Below are positions 24,956 through 35,795 of a stretch of DNA of 64,000 nucleotides, piece after piece. Source of the DNA: Verrucomicrobiota bacterium (GTDB taxonomy: Bacteria; Verrucomicrobiota; Verrucomicrobiia; Verrucomicrobiales; Akkermansiaceae); contig RDYP01000007.1 in NCBI GenBank assembly GCA_004293445.1, positions 62,001 through 126,000 of the forward strand. The letters are read 5' to 3'. Each line of letters begins with the position of its first letter. Positions within the stretch are counted from its first letter, which is position 1. Below the pieces are notes generated by a model. It was not told where the DNA came from. It did no database searches and saw nothing but the letters and a program-made list of their open reading frames with translations. A program made the translations under genes and the position numbers.

Positions 24956-26218
24956 ATGAGTTTCCGCTTCGCTCCCTTCTTTGCCGCTGTCTCGCTCGCC
25001 TTGGCTGCATGGCTGGCATGGCGGATGCGGCCTGACAAACCCGTCGCGATCCCTCCCCCACGACCGCCCGCTCCCACGCTTTCAGACCTCGGCCACCCGC
25101 CCGACTGGAGCTTGTTGAAATGCTTCGAAGGCAAGATCACCCGAAGCGATTTTCTCGAACAGATCGAACGCGTTTTCACCACGTCGCCCTCTTGGCGGGA
25201 CTGGCTCCAAGTGGGCGAGACCGACCTGAAAATCCGGACCGATAGCCCGAACGAATGGCTTCGGTTCCGCTTCGCCCCGGAAGGATCGCAAGATCGGCCA
25301 CCCCGCTACTGGCGGGGCGTGAACGAACTTCCTGCGGCCCCCTCGGAGCGGTCGCTCGACGGCGTGCACATCGCAATCGATCCCGGCCACATCGGCGGCC
25401 GCTGGGCGGAGATGGAAGAACGATGGTTCCAGCTCCCCGGCGGCACGCCCGTGCGCGAGGGCGACATGACCCTGCAAGTCGCAGCCATCCTAAAACCGCG
25501 CCTCGAGGCCCTCGGTGCCACCGTGAGCCTGGTCCGGGAAAAATCGGATCCCGTCACAGCATCGCGCCCGGAATCCCTGCAAGAACATGCGCCCGACGCA
25601 TCCGGTGGCGACATCGCCAAGCTGGCTCAGCAGCTGTTCTATCGCACCGCCGAAATCCGCGCCCGCGCCGAGCGAGTGAACCAAATCCTGCAGCCCGATC
25701 TCGTGCTCTGCCTTCACTTCAACGCCGATGCCTGGGGCGACCCCAGCGCCCCGACGCTGGTCCCGGCCAACCACTTTCACATGATCCTCAACGGCGGCTA
25801 CACCGATGCCGAACTGACCCTCGCCGATCAGCGACACGAGCTTCTGCTGAAGCTTTTTCAAGGCGTTCACCGCGAGGAAAAATCCCTCGCCACCCACATC
25901 GCGGCCGCATTCGTCGAGCGAACCGCCATGCCACCCTACCTTTACCCGCTGGCAGCGAAAAACGCGCGCAACGTGGACAACAACCCCTATCTCTGGGCCC
26001 GCAATCTCCTGGCCAATCGGCTCTACCAATGCCCGGTCGCTTACTTCGAGCCCTATGTGATGAACTCCCAGGAGGACTACGAACGCATTCAAGCCGGGGA
26101 TTACGAGGGCTTGCGCCAGGTCGGCGGCAGAATGCGAGCCTCCATTTTTCGCGAATATGCCGACTGCGCGGTGCTGGGCCTCCAGCGCCACTTCCGCCAG
26201 CGACCGACCACTCCTTGA
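24956..26218 (+). CDS. N-acetylmuramoyl-L-alanine amidase (Amidase_3 type), membrane-anchored
   Basis: The 420-residue protein starts with a hydrophobic signal or anchor (FAPFFAAVSLALAAWLAW). The Amidase_3 zinc motifs follow: IAIDPGHIGG (first His), the acidic WAEMEER, LCLHFNAD (second His) and a late FEPYVMNSQE (glutamate). It would cut the lactyl-Ala bond of peptidoglycan in the periplasm. The catalytic domain starts near residue 135; the first 110 residues after the anchor are unassigned. It is divergent from ymdB. Confidence 0.82.
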   Translation: MSFRFAPFFAAVSLALAAWLAWRMRPDKPVAIPPPRPPAPTLSDLGHPPDWSLLKCFEGKITRSDFLEQIERVFTTSPSWRDWLQVGETDLKIRTDSPNEWLRFRFAPEGSQDRPPRYWRGVNELPAAPSERSLDGVHIAIDPGHIGGRWAEMEERWFQLPGGTPVREGDMTLQVAAILKPRLEALGATVSLVREKSDPVTASRPESLQEHAPDASGGDIAKLAQQLFYRTAEIRARAERVNQILQPDLVLCLHFNADAWGDPSAPTLVPANHFHMILNGGYTDAELTLADQRHELLLKLFQGVHREEKSLATHIAAAFVERTAMPPYLYPLAAKNARNVDNNPYLWARNLLANRLYQCPVAYFEPYVMNSQEDYERIQAGDYEGLRQVGGRMRASIFREYADCAVLGLQRHFRQRPTTP

Positions 26219-26310
26219 GACTTGGCAGGATCCACGAGTGAAAATTTCATTCTCGGATTCACACGGAAAACGAAAGATCGCAGCGTTCACTCCAGTTTCT
26301 GCACAAGCTC

Positions 26311-27789
26311 ATGCGCCAACGTCTTCTTCCTCTCTCCGCCGCCCTGATCGCGGCCGCCGCCGCCCAGGATGGCGGTCAGCTTTACACCAGCTACTGCTCG
26401 GCTTGCCACGGCCCCGACGGTAAAGGCGCCACCGGCGGTGCCTTCCCGCCCCTCGCCGGAAGCCCCTGGGTTCAGGGCGACCCGGAGCGCGCGATCAAAA
26501 TCGTGCTCCACGGACTTCACGGCCCGATCGATGTCTTCGGCCGCACCTACAATCTCGAAATGCCTCCCCAAGGCGCGGCGATTCCCGATGACCAGATCGC
26601 CGCCATTCTGACCCAAGTCCGCGCTTCTTGGGGCAATGCTTCGCCCGCCGTGACCACTGAAATGGTCAAAGCAACCCGCGCCGCCAATGCCGACCGAAAG
26701 ACCGCTTGGACGGCACCGGAGCTGCTCAAACTCCACCCGCTGCCTGTCAGCGCGCCCCCCATTGCCAAGCTCACCTCCCGCATCTACCACGGTGACTGGA
26801 CCACACTGCCCGATTTCTCGAAGCTGGAAGCCCGCAATATCGAAGAAGAAAACGACGGCCTGATCGATGTCAGCCACGGCGATCGCGAGGACCTCTTCGC
26901 CCTCGTCTGGGAAGGCGAGATCCAGGCCCCGGAAAGCGGCACTTTTACCTTCCGCCTCGATGCCGACGACGGCGCTCGCGTACTGATCCATGGCAAGCCC
27001 GTCACCGAAGTCAGCGGCATCGGCCCCTTCGGCACCAACCGTGCGCAAAACGGCAGCATCGACCTCAGCGCCGGCTCCCACCCGATCCGCATCGAGTATC
27101 TCGAATACATGGGCCAGCAAGACATCGCGCTCGCCATGAAAGGTCCCGGGATCAATGGCTGGCGGGCCCTTTCGCAAAAGCCGGTGCAGCCTGAAAAGCC
27201 CACCATCATGGTCGCCCCCACCGCCGATCGCGCGGTGATCTACCGCAACTTCATCGAAGGCGTCAGCCCCCGCGCCATCGGCTTCGGCTTCCCCGGCGGG
27301 GTCAATCTCGCCTACAGCGCCGACCACCTCGCGCCCGCCCTGATCTGGACCGGCGAATTCATCGACGGCTCCCGCCACTGGATCGAGCGCGGCCAAGGCA
27401 ATCAGGCGCCCGCAGGCCAGCGGGTGGTGAAACTCGCCAGTGGCCGCAGCCTGCCACCCGAAGCACGCTTCCGCGGCTACAAGCTCGACAGCGCCGGGAA
27501 CCCGACCTTCTCCAGCCAGCTCGGCAAGGGCTTCTTGCTCGATGCCTGGAAGCCTGGCTCCTCGGCCGAGCTCGTCCGCACGCTCACTCTGAAAGACGGC
27601 GCCACAGCCCTCGAGATCCCGCTCGCGGATTCCCTCCCGACCCGCCTCCTCGCCCCCGGCGTCTGGCAGCTGGGCGACACACTTGAACTCCGCGCAGAGG
27701 AAAACACCGCGATCGAACTCCGCGACGGCCAGGCATTCCTCAAACTCACCAACGGCCAGCCCGTCGTCCTCACCTACCACTGGAAGTGA
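26311..27789 (+). CDS. Secreted cytochrome c / PA14-domain protein
   Basis: A signal peptide (MRQRLLPLSAALIAAAAAQ) is followed by a mono-haem cytochrome c domain with C29-S-A-C32-H33 and an axial-methionine candidate LEMPPQG (about residue 88). A PA14-like beta domain follows (SGTFTFRLDADDGARVLIHG, about residues 210-229) and then a C-terminal beta-rich region. Such fusions are typical of Planctomycetota and Verrucomicrobiota, where they are thought to pair electron transfer with sugar binding or oxidation. The next gene, a dehydrogenase-like propeller, starts 44 bases later on the same strand and is a likely partner. Confidence 0.82.
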   Translation: MRQRLLPLSAALIAAAAAQDGGQLYTSYCSACHGPDGKGATGGAFPPLAGSPWVQGDPERAIKIVLHGLHGPIDVFGRTYNLEMPPQGAAIPDDQIAAILTQVRASWGNASPAVTTEMVKATRAANADRKTAWTAPELLKLHPLPVSAPPIAKLTSRIYHGDWTTLPDFSKLEARNIEEENDGLIDVSHGDREDLFALVWEGEIQAPESGTFTFRLDADDGARVLIHGKPVTEVSGIGPFGTNRAQNGSIDLSAGSHPIRIEYLEYMGQQDIALAMKGPGINGWRALSQKPVQPEKPTIMVAPTADRAVIYRNFIEGVSPRAIGFGFPGGVNLAYSADHLAPALIWTGEFIDGSRHWIERGQGNQAPAGQRVVKLASGRSLPPEARFRGYKLDSAGNPTFSSQLGKGFLLDAWKPGSSAELVRTLTLKDGATALEIPLADSLPTRLLAPGVWQLGDTLELRAEENTAIELRDGQAFLKLTNGQPVVLTYHWK

Positions 27790-27833
27790 GGTTCCAAGTG
27801 CGAAGTCCCCAATTCCAAGTCCACACCCCTTTC

Positions 27834-29288
27834 ATGTCTCCTCTGCTCACTTCCACGCTCTGCTGCGGCCTCCTCCTCTCCGCAGGCCACGCCCAGCAGC
27901 AGTCCGATTTCTACGTCCGCGAAGAAATCCCCATCCCTCCCGGCGAAGTCATGGAGCTCGGCTCCATCGCTCTCATGCCCGATCAGAAAATCGCCGTCAC
28001 CACACGCCGCGGCGATCTCTGGATCTGCACGGGCGCCCACGGGGCCGATCTCTCCAAAGTCTCTTGGAGCAAGTTCGCCGAAGGCCTGCACGAACCTTTC
28101 GGGATGTTCTGGAAAGACGGCTGGCTCTATCTCACCCAGCGCCCCGAGGTCACCCGCATCAAGGACAGTGACGGCGACGGGCGGGCGGATACCTTCGAAA
28201 CCCTCAATTCCGATTGGGGCATCAATGGCGATTATCACGAATACGCCTTCGGCTCCGACCCCGACAAGAACGGCGACATCTGGGCCGTCCTCTGCCTGAC
28301 CGGCTCCTTCCACGCCCACTCGCCCTGGCGCGGTTGGTGCGTGCGGATCACCCCGCAGGGCGAAATGATCCCGACCTGCTCCGGCATCCGCTCGCCCGGC
28401 GGCATCGGCTTCAATGCGGACGGCGACGTCTTCTACACCGACAACCAAGGCGTTTGGAACGGCTCGTCCTCGCTCAAGTGGCTCAAGCCCGGATCCTTCC
28501 AAGGAAATCCCTCCGGCAATATCTTCTACGATCAGGCGAAAAACATGGGGCCGCGTCCCACGGAGCCGAATGACAAGTCGCGCATCCTCGCCGAGCGCCA
28601 GCGGATCAAGGAATTCGTCCCTCCCGCCGTCGTGCTCCCCCACGCCAAGGTCGGCCAATCGCCCACCGCCATCGTCGCCGATACCACGAAGGGTAAGTTC
28701 GGCCCCTGGGAAAAGCAGCTCTACATCGGCGAGCAAACCAAGTCCGAGCTCCAGCGCGTCTGCCTGGAGAAAGTCAACGGCCTCTACCAAGGAGCCGTCT
28801 TCCACTTCCTCGGTGGCTTCGAGGCCGGCATCGTGCCCGCCCGACAGGCGCCGGATGGCACCGTCTTCGTCGGCGGCACCAACCGCGGCTGGGGGTCCAA
28901 CGGCACCAAGCCCTTCACCTTCGAGCGCGTGCGCTGGACCGGCAAAACGCCCTTCGAGATCCACACGATGTCGGCGCTCAAGGACGGCTTCGAGCTGACC
29001 TTCACCGAACCCGTAGATCCCGCCAGCGCCGGCAATCCCGCTTCCTACGCGATGGATGCCTGGACCTACATTTATCAGGCCGAGTATGGCTCACCGGAAG
29101 TCGATCAGGCCACGCCCACGATCGCTGCCGCCACGGTTTCGGCCGATGGCAAAAAGGTCCGCCTCAAGATCGACGGCCTCGTCCAAGGCCACGTCCACCA
29201 CCTCACGGCGAAGGGCGTGAAATCCACCAACGGCAGCCCCCTCTGGCATCCCGAGGCCTGGTACACGCTCAACGAAATCCCCCGCTGA
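27834..29288 (+). CDS. Secreted sugar-dehydrogenase-like beta-propeller (PVC 'membrane-bound dehydrogenase' type)
   Basis: From the ATG at 27834 the product is 484 residues with a signal peptide ending near AGHAQQ. The repeated propeller-blade strands include FGMFWKDGWLYLTQRPEVTR and RSPGGIGFNADGDVFYTDNQ, and there is a calcium-loop-like DSDGDGRADTFE. This resembles the PQQ-type dehydrogenase/gluconolactonase propellers common in Verrucomicrobiota (TIGR02604-like). A C-terminal Ig-like part follows. The substrate is unknown. It is probably co-transcribed with the cytochrome c gene, which could accept its electrons. Confidence 0.72.
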   Translation: MSPLLTSTLCCGLLLSAGHAQQQSDFYVREEIPIPPGEVMELGSIALMPDQKIAVTTRRGDLWICTGAHGADLSKVSWSKFAEGLHEPFGMFWKDGWLYLTQRPEVTRIKDSDGDGRADTFETLNSDWGINGDYHEYAFGSDPDKNGDIWAVLCLTGSFHAHSPWRGWCVRITPQGEMIPTCSGIRSPGGIGFNADGDVFYTDNQGVWNGSSSLKWLKPGSFQGNPSGNIFYDQAKNMGPRPTEPNDKSRILAERQRIKEFVPPAVVLPHAKVGQSPTAIVADTTKGKFGPWEKQLYIGEQTKSELQRVCLEKVNGLYQGAVFHFLGGFEAGIVPARQAPDGTVFVGGTNRGWGSNGTKPFTFERVRWTGKTPFEIHTMSALKDGFELTFTEPVDPASAGNPASYAMDAWTYIYQAEYGSPEVDQATPTIAAATVSADGKKVRLKIDGLVQGHVHHLTAKGVKSTNGSPLWHPEAWYTLNEIPR

Positions 29289-29339
29289 ATTTGCCCGCCT
29301 TGCTTTGCAAAATCCCGGGCCGCGGCTTCATTCATCCGC

Positions 29340-30155
29340 ATGCGACTCCTGCTCTGCGGTCACGGTTACCTCGGCCAAGCCATCTCCCGCGAATTCCTCG
29401 CTGCCGGATGGGAGGTCACGGCGCTCTCCCGCTCGGGTGATGAGGAAAGCATCGCCTGCGATCTGTCGGCCGCTGCCGACATCCAAGCGCTGGAGGTCGA
29501 ACCGGACTTCATCGTCCACTGCGCCTCCTCCGGCCGCGGCGGGGCCGACGCGTATCGAGCGGTCTATCTCGACGGCTGCCGGCACCTGCTCGACCGCTTC
29601 CCCGGCGTGCCGCTGCTCTACACTTCCAGCACCTCCGTTTACGCCCAGACCGATGGCTCCGTGGTCACCGAGGCAAGCCCCGCTCTTCCGGATCGCGAAA
29701 CCGGCACGATCCTCCGCGCCACCGAAGACCTCGTCTTGGAACAGGGCGGCATCGTCACCCGACTTTCCGGCATCTATGGCCCGGGCCGGAGTGCGATCCT
29801 GAAAAAATTCCTCTCCGGTGAGGCGGTGATCGAGGAAGACGGCCGACGCTTTCTCAACCAAATCCACCGCGACGACGCCGCCACGGCCATCCTCCATCTC
29901 GCCCAGCAGCAAAGCACGATCGGCGACCGACTCTTCAATCTCTCCGACTCCCATCCGCTGAGCCAACTCGAAGCCTACCACAGCCTCGCCCAGCGCTTCG
30001 AGCGCCCCCTGCCACCCAGTGGCCCACGCGATGCCGATCGCAAGCGGGGCTGGACCCACAAGCAGGTTTCGAACGACAAACTGCGCGCCCTGGGCTGGCA
30101 ACCCCGCTTCCCGAGCTTCCTCGACGCGATCGACGGCATCGTCGGCACCCTCTGA
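29340..30155 (+). CDS. NAD(P)-dependent epimerase/extended SDR (YeeZ-like)
   Basis: The 271-residue protein has an N-terminal dinucleotide-binding GHGYLGQA motif (residues 7-14), a YTSSTSVYAQ active-site strand, and SGIYGPGR, as in extended SDR epimerases. The N-terminal GxGxxG variant GHGYLG resembles the YeeZ group. The substrate is not predictable. It starts 51 bases after the dehydrogenase and ends 23 bases before a convergent lipoprotein gene. Confidence 0.8.
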   Translation: MRLLLCGHGYLGQAISREFLAAGWEVTALSRSGDEESIACDLSAAADIQALEVEPDFIVHCASSGRGGADAYRAVYLDGCRHLLDRFPGVPLLYTSSTSVYAQTDGSVVTEASPALPDRETGTILRATEDLVLEQGGIVTRLSGIYGPGRSAILKKFLSGEAVIEEDGRRFLNQIHRDDAATAILHLAQQQSTIGDRLFNLSDSHPLSQLEAYHSLAQRFERPLPPSGPRDADRKRGWTHKQVSNDKLRALGWQPRFPSFLDAIDGIVGTL

Positions 30156-30178
30156 ACAAGGAGGGCCCGCGCGTTCTC

Positions 30179-30919
30179 CTACAGCCGACCCGCTGTCGCG
30201 ACCTGCCTCGCAGGATCCCACACCTTGCGGAAGCCATTTTCCCGGGAAGTCGCCTGACGGACCAGCCCCTCCGCGGAAAGCGCCTTCGAGGTCTCGATCG
30301 ACAGCCCGCAGCTCCGCAGCGACTGCGCGGTCCACACGTTGCAAATACGAGGAAAATAGTAGGAGTAGTTCTTCGGGCAGCGGATCAGCCGACCCTCGCC
30401 CCAGCTCGACGGTGCAAGGGTCAGAGGCCGACCATCAGGACGTTTCACCGCGCAGCCGTTGAGAAAGGCCGCCAGGGCAGGCCCGTTGGCGCGTGGGACC
30501 TCGGCCAGAAAGACCTGCTGGTGATGGCAGACTCGCTCGACCTTCCAATCGATCGGAATGCACTCCATGACCGACGGCGTGGGCGTGAACAGCGCCTGAA
30601 ACACTTGGAGCGGAGAGAGCCACTCGCTTTGACGATAGGCAACCTCGTCGCCCCAGCTCATGGCGACCCAGCGGGATTCAGCAATCTCCGCGGGCCTGGC
30701 GTAGCCGCTCTCCTCCAGCCACTTCGAATCGAAGACCAAGCCGGTATGCAGGTCATCGGACAGCAGATAGATCGGCACCGTCTCCACCTTCGGCTCGCGA
30801 GCCATCGCCATCGGCACCCGCTGGCGAGCCGCCGCGGGGGAGGGCAGGTGAAGACTGCACGATGCCAGCACGGCCAGCGGGGCGAGCAGGAGAAATCGGA
30901 GCAAACGAGACAGGCTCAT
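30179..30919 (-). CDS. DUF2459 family lipoprotein
   Basis: The 246-residue protein begins MSLSRLLRFLLLAPLAVLASC; LASC is a lipobox, so a lipid-anchored envelope protein is likely. DUF2459 features are LLSDDLHTGLVFDS, AMSWGDEVAYRQ and a C-terminal YFPRICNVWTAQSLRSCGL, which has the family's cysteine near a Trp (NxW-type). The biochemical role of this family is not established. It lies 31 bases after ppnP on the same strand. Confidence 0.75.
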   Translation of the reverse strand: MSLSRLLRFLLLAPLAVLASCSLHLPSPAAARQRVPMAMAREPKVETVPIYLLSDDLHTGLVFDSKWLEESGYARPAEIAESRWVAMSWGDEVAYRQSEWLSPLQVFQALFTPTPSVMECIPIDWKVERVCHHQQVFLAEVPRANGPALAAFLNGCAVKRPDGRPLTLAPSSWGEGRLIRCPKNYSYYFPRICNVWTAQSLRSCGLSIETSKALSAEGLVRQATSRENGFRKVWDPARQVATAGRL

Positions 30920-30950
30920 GGCGCAGGGATACTCGCCGTCGATACCCGGC

Positions 30951-31274
30951 TCAGGGCTGACCGAAAGAGCAGATGTATTCGCAGGGCACGTCCTTCACCG
31001 TGATGGTGAAGCCGCTGTTCCCCACCACCTCGAAGGCTGCACCAGCAGCGACTTCGAGCGTCTCCGATCCACCATCCAGCAGCACTGAACAGGCACCGGA
31101 AGTGATTTCCATGACTTCCGGCTCGCCGGTGCCAAAGTGGTACTCGCCGGGAAAGATCACACCGAGCGACTTCTTGCGGCCATCGGCGAGGGTCAGGGAA
31201 TGAGAGACAACCTTGCCGTCGAAATACACGTTGGCCTTGGTTGCGACGGAGACGTTTTCAAACAGAGTGGACAT
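30951..31274 (-). CDS. ppnP: Pyrimidine/purine nucleoside phosphorylase PpnP
   Basis: From the ATG at 31272-31274 the product is 107 residues, a single small cupin of the DUF1255/PpnP family: MSTLFENVSVATKANVYFDG, VSHSLTLADG, KKSLGVIFPGEYHFGT and PCEYICSFG. PpnP phosphorolyses several nucleosides to free base and ribose-1-phosphate. A longer frame upstream to 31400 overlaps the FKBP gene and lacks similarity. Confidence 0.92.
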   Translation of the reverse strand: MSTLFENVSVATKANVYFDGKVVSHSLTLADGRKKSLGVIFPGEYHFGTGEPEVMEITSGACSVLLDGGSETLEVAAGAAFEVVGNSGFTITVKDVPCEYICSFGQP

Positions 31275-31303
31275 GGGGTGATGAGGAAAAATGTGAGAAC
31301 GGA

Positions 31304-32071
31304 TTAGAGGATATCGAGCAGCTCGACGTCGAAGACCAGCATGCCAGCGGGCGCGCCGGGAGGCGGATTGGTGCCGTAGGCGAGCTGGGCGGGAATCCAA
31401 AAACGGCGCTTTTCGCCGCCGACCATCAACTGGACGCCTTCGGTCCAGCCGGGAATGACGCGATTGAGCGGGAAGACCACCGGCTCGCCGCGAACGACCG
31501 AGCTATCGAAGAGCTGGCCATCGGTGGTCCAGCCGGAGTAGTGCACCTCGACTTGATCGGTCGCCTTCGGATGGCGGCTGCCATTCCCAGCCGCGATCCG
31601 CTTCGAAGCCAGTCCGCTCGACGTGACCTCGGCATCCGCCGGGGCGGCGGCCACGTCTTCGGGAACCGGCGGTGGCTCGGGAGCCTTTTCGATACCGAAA
31701 AGCTCGACATCGAAAACCAGCATCCCTTTCGGTGCACCAGAGCGGGGATTGTCGCCATAAGCCAGGTTGCCCGGGATCCAGAAGCGGCGCTTCTCACCAA
31801 CGACCATCAACTGAAGGCCCTCGGTCCAGCCGGCGATCACCTGATTGAGGGCGAAGGAGATGGTCTTGCCGCGATCCACCGAGCTATCGAACTGTTTCCC
31901 GTCGGTGGTCCAGCCGGAGTAGTGAACGGTCACGGTATCAGCCGCGCCGGGGCGCTCGCTGCCGTTACCGGCTTGAAGAACTTTCGATGCCAGGCCGCTG
32001 GGGCTGGTGATGGCATCGGCGGGCGGGGCTTGGACGTCGGCAGGGGCGGCGGGCATGTCGGCGAGAGCCAT
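31304..32071 (-). CDS. Tandem-domain FKBP-type peptidyl-prolyl isomerase
   Basis: From the ATG at 32069-32071 the protein is 255 residues with two complete FKBP domains. The first is VTVHYSGWTTDGKQFDSS...GEKRRFWIP...GMLVFDVELFGI; the second is VEVHYSGWTTDGQLFDSS...GEKRRFWIP...GMLVFDVELLDI. The two are highly similar, pointing to internal duplication. They speed prolyl isomerisation in folding. No signal peptide follows the chosen start; the open frame continues upstream to 32212 but overlaps the DUF3817 gene. It starts 20 bases after that gene's stop. Confidence 0.88.
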   Translation of the reverse strand: MALADMPAAPADVQAPPADAITSPSGLASKVLQAGNGSERPGAADTVTVHYSGWTTDGKQFDSSVDRGKTISFALNQVIAGWTEGLQLMVVGEKRRFWIPGNLAYGDNPRSGAPKGMLVFDVELFGIEKAPEPPPVPEDVAAAPADAEVTSSGLASKRIAAGNGSRHPKATDQVEVHYSGWTTDGQLFDSSVVRGEPVVFPLNRVIPGWTEGVQLMVGGEKRRFWIPAQLAYGTNPPPGAPAGMLVFDVELLDIL

Positions 32072-32091
32072 GGCGATGCCGGGCGCGGCTG

Positions 32092-32406
32092 TCAATCCGT
32101 GGAATGTCCGCTTTTCGCCAGCCGACGATCGATCAGGAAAGGACCGAAGGGAAGCAGCGAGGCGACAAAGGCGAGGGCCGACGCGCGGAAAGGCAGCGCT
32201 CCACCCGCCCATGCTTGGAATAGCACCAGTAAAAACGCCACGAACAAAACCCCATGCACCCAGCCCAGATAAGTCACCGCCAGCGGCAGATCGGCGAAGT
32301 ATTTCAAAGGCATCGCCACGCCCATCAGCAGCAGGAAAGAAAGGCCTTCGATCATGCCGACGGCACGCACCCGGCCGACGGGATCGCGGAAATCAGGAAC
32401 GCTCAT
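32092..32406 (-). CDS. DUF3817 small membrane protein
   Basis: The 104-residue protein (start at the ATG 32404-32406; a GTG one codon earlier is possible) has three hydrophobic spans: VGMIEGLSFLLLMGVAMPL, YLGWVHGVLFVAFLLVLFQA and SALAFVASLLPFGPFLID. The E-G-x-S and GWVHG motifs match DUF3817. The function is unknown; the family is sometimes called a YdzA-like inner-membrane protein. It heads a minus-strand group with the FKBP and ppnP genes. Confidence 0.75.
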   Translation of the reverse strand: MSVPDFRDPVGRVRAVGMIEGLSFLLLMGVAMPLKYFADLPLAVTYLGWVHGVLFVAFLLVLFQAWAGGALPFRASALAFVASLLPFGPFLIDRRLAKSGHSTD

Positions 32407-32512
32407 CACCTCGCGACAAGGAGCAGCGCACGCCCGAATGTCAACCGTCCGCCCTCCCGCGCGGCTTTTCCCATCGCCATCGACGCCACGGCTTCGTTAG
32501 CCTCCACGGCAA

Positions 32513-33466
32513 ATGGCACCGCGCGTCAAACAAACGGCATCGATCACCATCGGCGAATTCTTCGAACGCCACGCCAGCGCCCTGACGCTGACCCTGCTCG
32601 GCGAAAAGATCGGCTTCGAGCGCCCGATCAGCGAGCCCGCACCAAACCGGCCCGGCCTCGCCTTGGCGGGTTTCTTCAGCTACTTCGCCAAGAAGCGGAT
32701 CCAAGTGCTGGGGAACTCCGAGATTTCCTACCTGAAAAAGCTGACTCCGCAGATGAGCAGCGAGCGTTTCCGCCGGATGTGCGAGCGCGATATCCCAGGC
32801 ATCGTGGTCTCCCGCGGCGCGCGCCTTTCGGACGAACACATGAAGATCGCCGCCGAACACCGCATCCCGGTCTTCGGGACCACGCTGGTGACGATGAAAT
32901 TCCTCAATGCCGCGACCCTTTTGCTCGAGCACGAATTCGCGCCGAACGTGACCCTGCACGGCTGCATGGTCGATCTGCGCGGGATCGGGGTGCTCATCAT
33001 GGGCAAGAGCGGTGCCGGAAAGAGCGAAACCGCCATCGGGCTGATCGAAAAAGGCGGAGCTCTGGTCGCCGACGACATGGTCCGCATCAAGCTGGCCGGC
33101 GGCGAGTTGACCGCCTCCGCCCCTGCCCTTTCCCGCGGTTATCTGGAAATCCGCGGCATCGGAATCGTCAACGTCGCCAACCTTTACGGCCTCGCATCGA
33201 TCCGCCCGGAAAAGCGGCTCGACCTGGTGGTGACGCTCATCGCCTATTCGGACCAGAACGAGATCGATCGCCTCGGCCTGCAACCGAAGTCCTATGAGAT
33301 CCTCGGCCAGCAGGTCCCCCACGTCGAAGTCCCGGTCGCCCCGGGCCGCGACACGGCCCGGATGGTCGCCATCGCCGCACTCGATCAACAGCTCCGCCGA
33401 CTCGGCTACAACATGGCGGACGAATTCAACCAGCGGCTCCTCCGCCACATGGCGGGCGAAGTCTGA
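32513..33466 (+). CDS. hprK: HPr kinase/phosphorylase
   Basis: The 317-residue protein has the P-loop GKSGAGKS (residues 164-171), the preceding LHGCMVD (His149), an acidic ADDMVRIK and the HprK signature EIRGIGI (212-218). It phosphorylates and dephosphorylates a serine of HPr, linking carbon status to regulation. ptsH is convergent, with only 13 bases between the stops, and ptsI follows. No sugar-specific EII permease is present nearby, so the three genes probably form a regulatory PTS. Confidence 0.95.
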   Translation: MAPRVKQTASITIGEFFERHASALTLTLLGEKIGFERPISEPAPNRPGLALAGFFSYFAKKRIQVLGNSEISYLKKLTPQMSSERFRRMCERDIPGIVVSRGARLSDEHMKIAAEHRIPVFGTTLVTMKFLNAATLLLEHEFAPNVTLHGCMVDLRGIGVLIMGKSGAGKSETAIGLIEKGGALVADDMVRIKLAGGELTASAPALSRGYLEIRGIGIVNVANLYGLASIRPEKRLDLVVTLIAYSDQNEIDRLGLQPKSYEILGQQVPHVEVPVAPGRDTARMVAIAALDQQLRRLGYNMADEFNQRLLRHMAGEV

Positions 33467-33479
33467 GGCTGGGCGAAGC

Positions 33480-33746
33480 TCACTCCTCCTCGAACTTGCG
33501 GCCGATCAGATCGGCCAGCGCGTCGAGCGCCGCTTCGGCATCCGGGCCTTCAGCAGAGACGCTGATCACGGAGCCGTGACCGGCCGCCAGCATCATCAAA
33601 CCCATGATGCTCTTACCATCGACTTCCTCGCCGTCCTTTTCGACACGGACTTCGGAAGAAAAGCGACTCGCGGTTTTCACAAATTGGGCCGCGGGTCGGG
33701 CATGAATGCCGAGTTTGTTTTGAATGGTGAATTCGCGCTGCGGCAT
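33480..33746 (-). CDS. ptsH: Phosphocarrier protein HPr
   Basis: From the ATG at 33744-33746 the product is 88 residues: MPQREFTIQNKLGIHARPAA (the His in GIHARPA is the Enzyme I phosphorylation site) and GKSIMGLMML, which holds the serine that HprK phosphorylates. The upstream open frame to 33896 is not conserved. Both phosphorylation sites are intact, so dual control is expected. The 250-base gap to ptsI is divergent and should hold both promoters; I see no other gene in it. Confidence 0.95.
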   Translation of the reverse strand: MPQREFTIQNKLGIHARPAAQFVKTASRFSSEVRVEKDGEEVDGKSIMGLMMLAAGHGSVISVSAEGPDAEAALDALADLIGRKFEEE

Positions 33747-33996
33747 CGGGATGATTCGTTCGGGACGGGCGGAGACTAGGAGCTTGGCAGCCTTCCTTCC
33801 AAGGGATTTTTTCGCCCCCCGCCTTTGAAAATTCCAGCAAGCGGCGAACGCGCTCCCGGGAGCCCGTCGCCGACGGAAGCACTCGCACAGAACCACGAGG
33901 TCCCAGCAGGTCGAGAAACAGGATCATCGCACGACGAAAGGGAGGACGATTTTATCCTTTGAACCCGCCCCCTCTCTTCTCAGCATTCCCGGAACC

Positions 33997-35760
<1,764 letters not shown>

Positions 35761-35795
35761 TCCAAGCACTTGCTCCCCCGCCGGCCGGGGCGAAA

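Noticed and set aside
33613-33927. Minus-strand 104-codon ORF overlapping ptsH
   Set aside because: It overlaps ptsH in another frame and lacks any recognisable motif; the 250-base gap is better read as a divergent promoter region.
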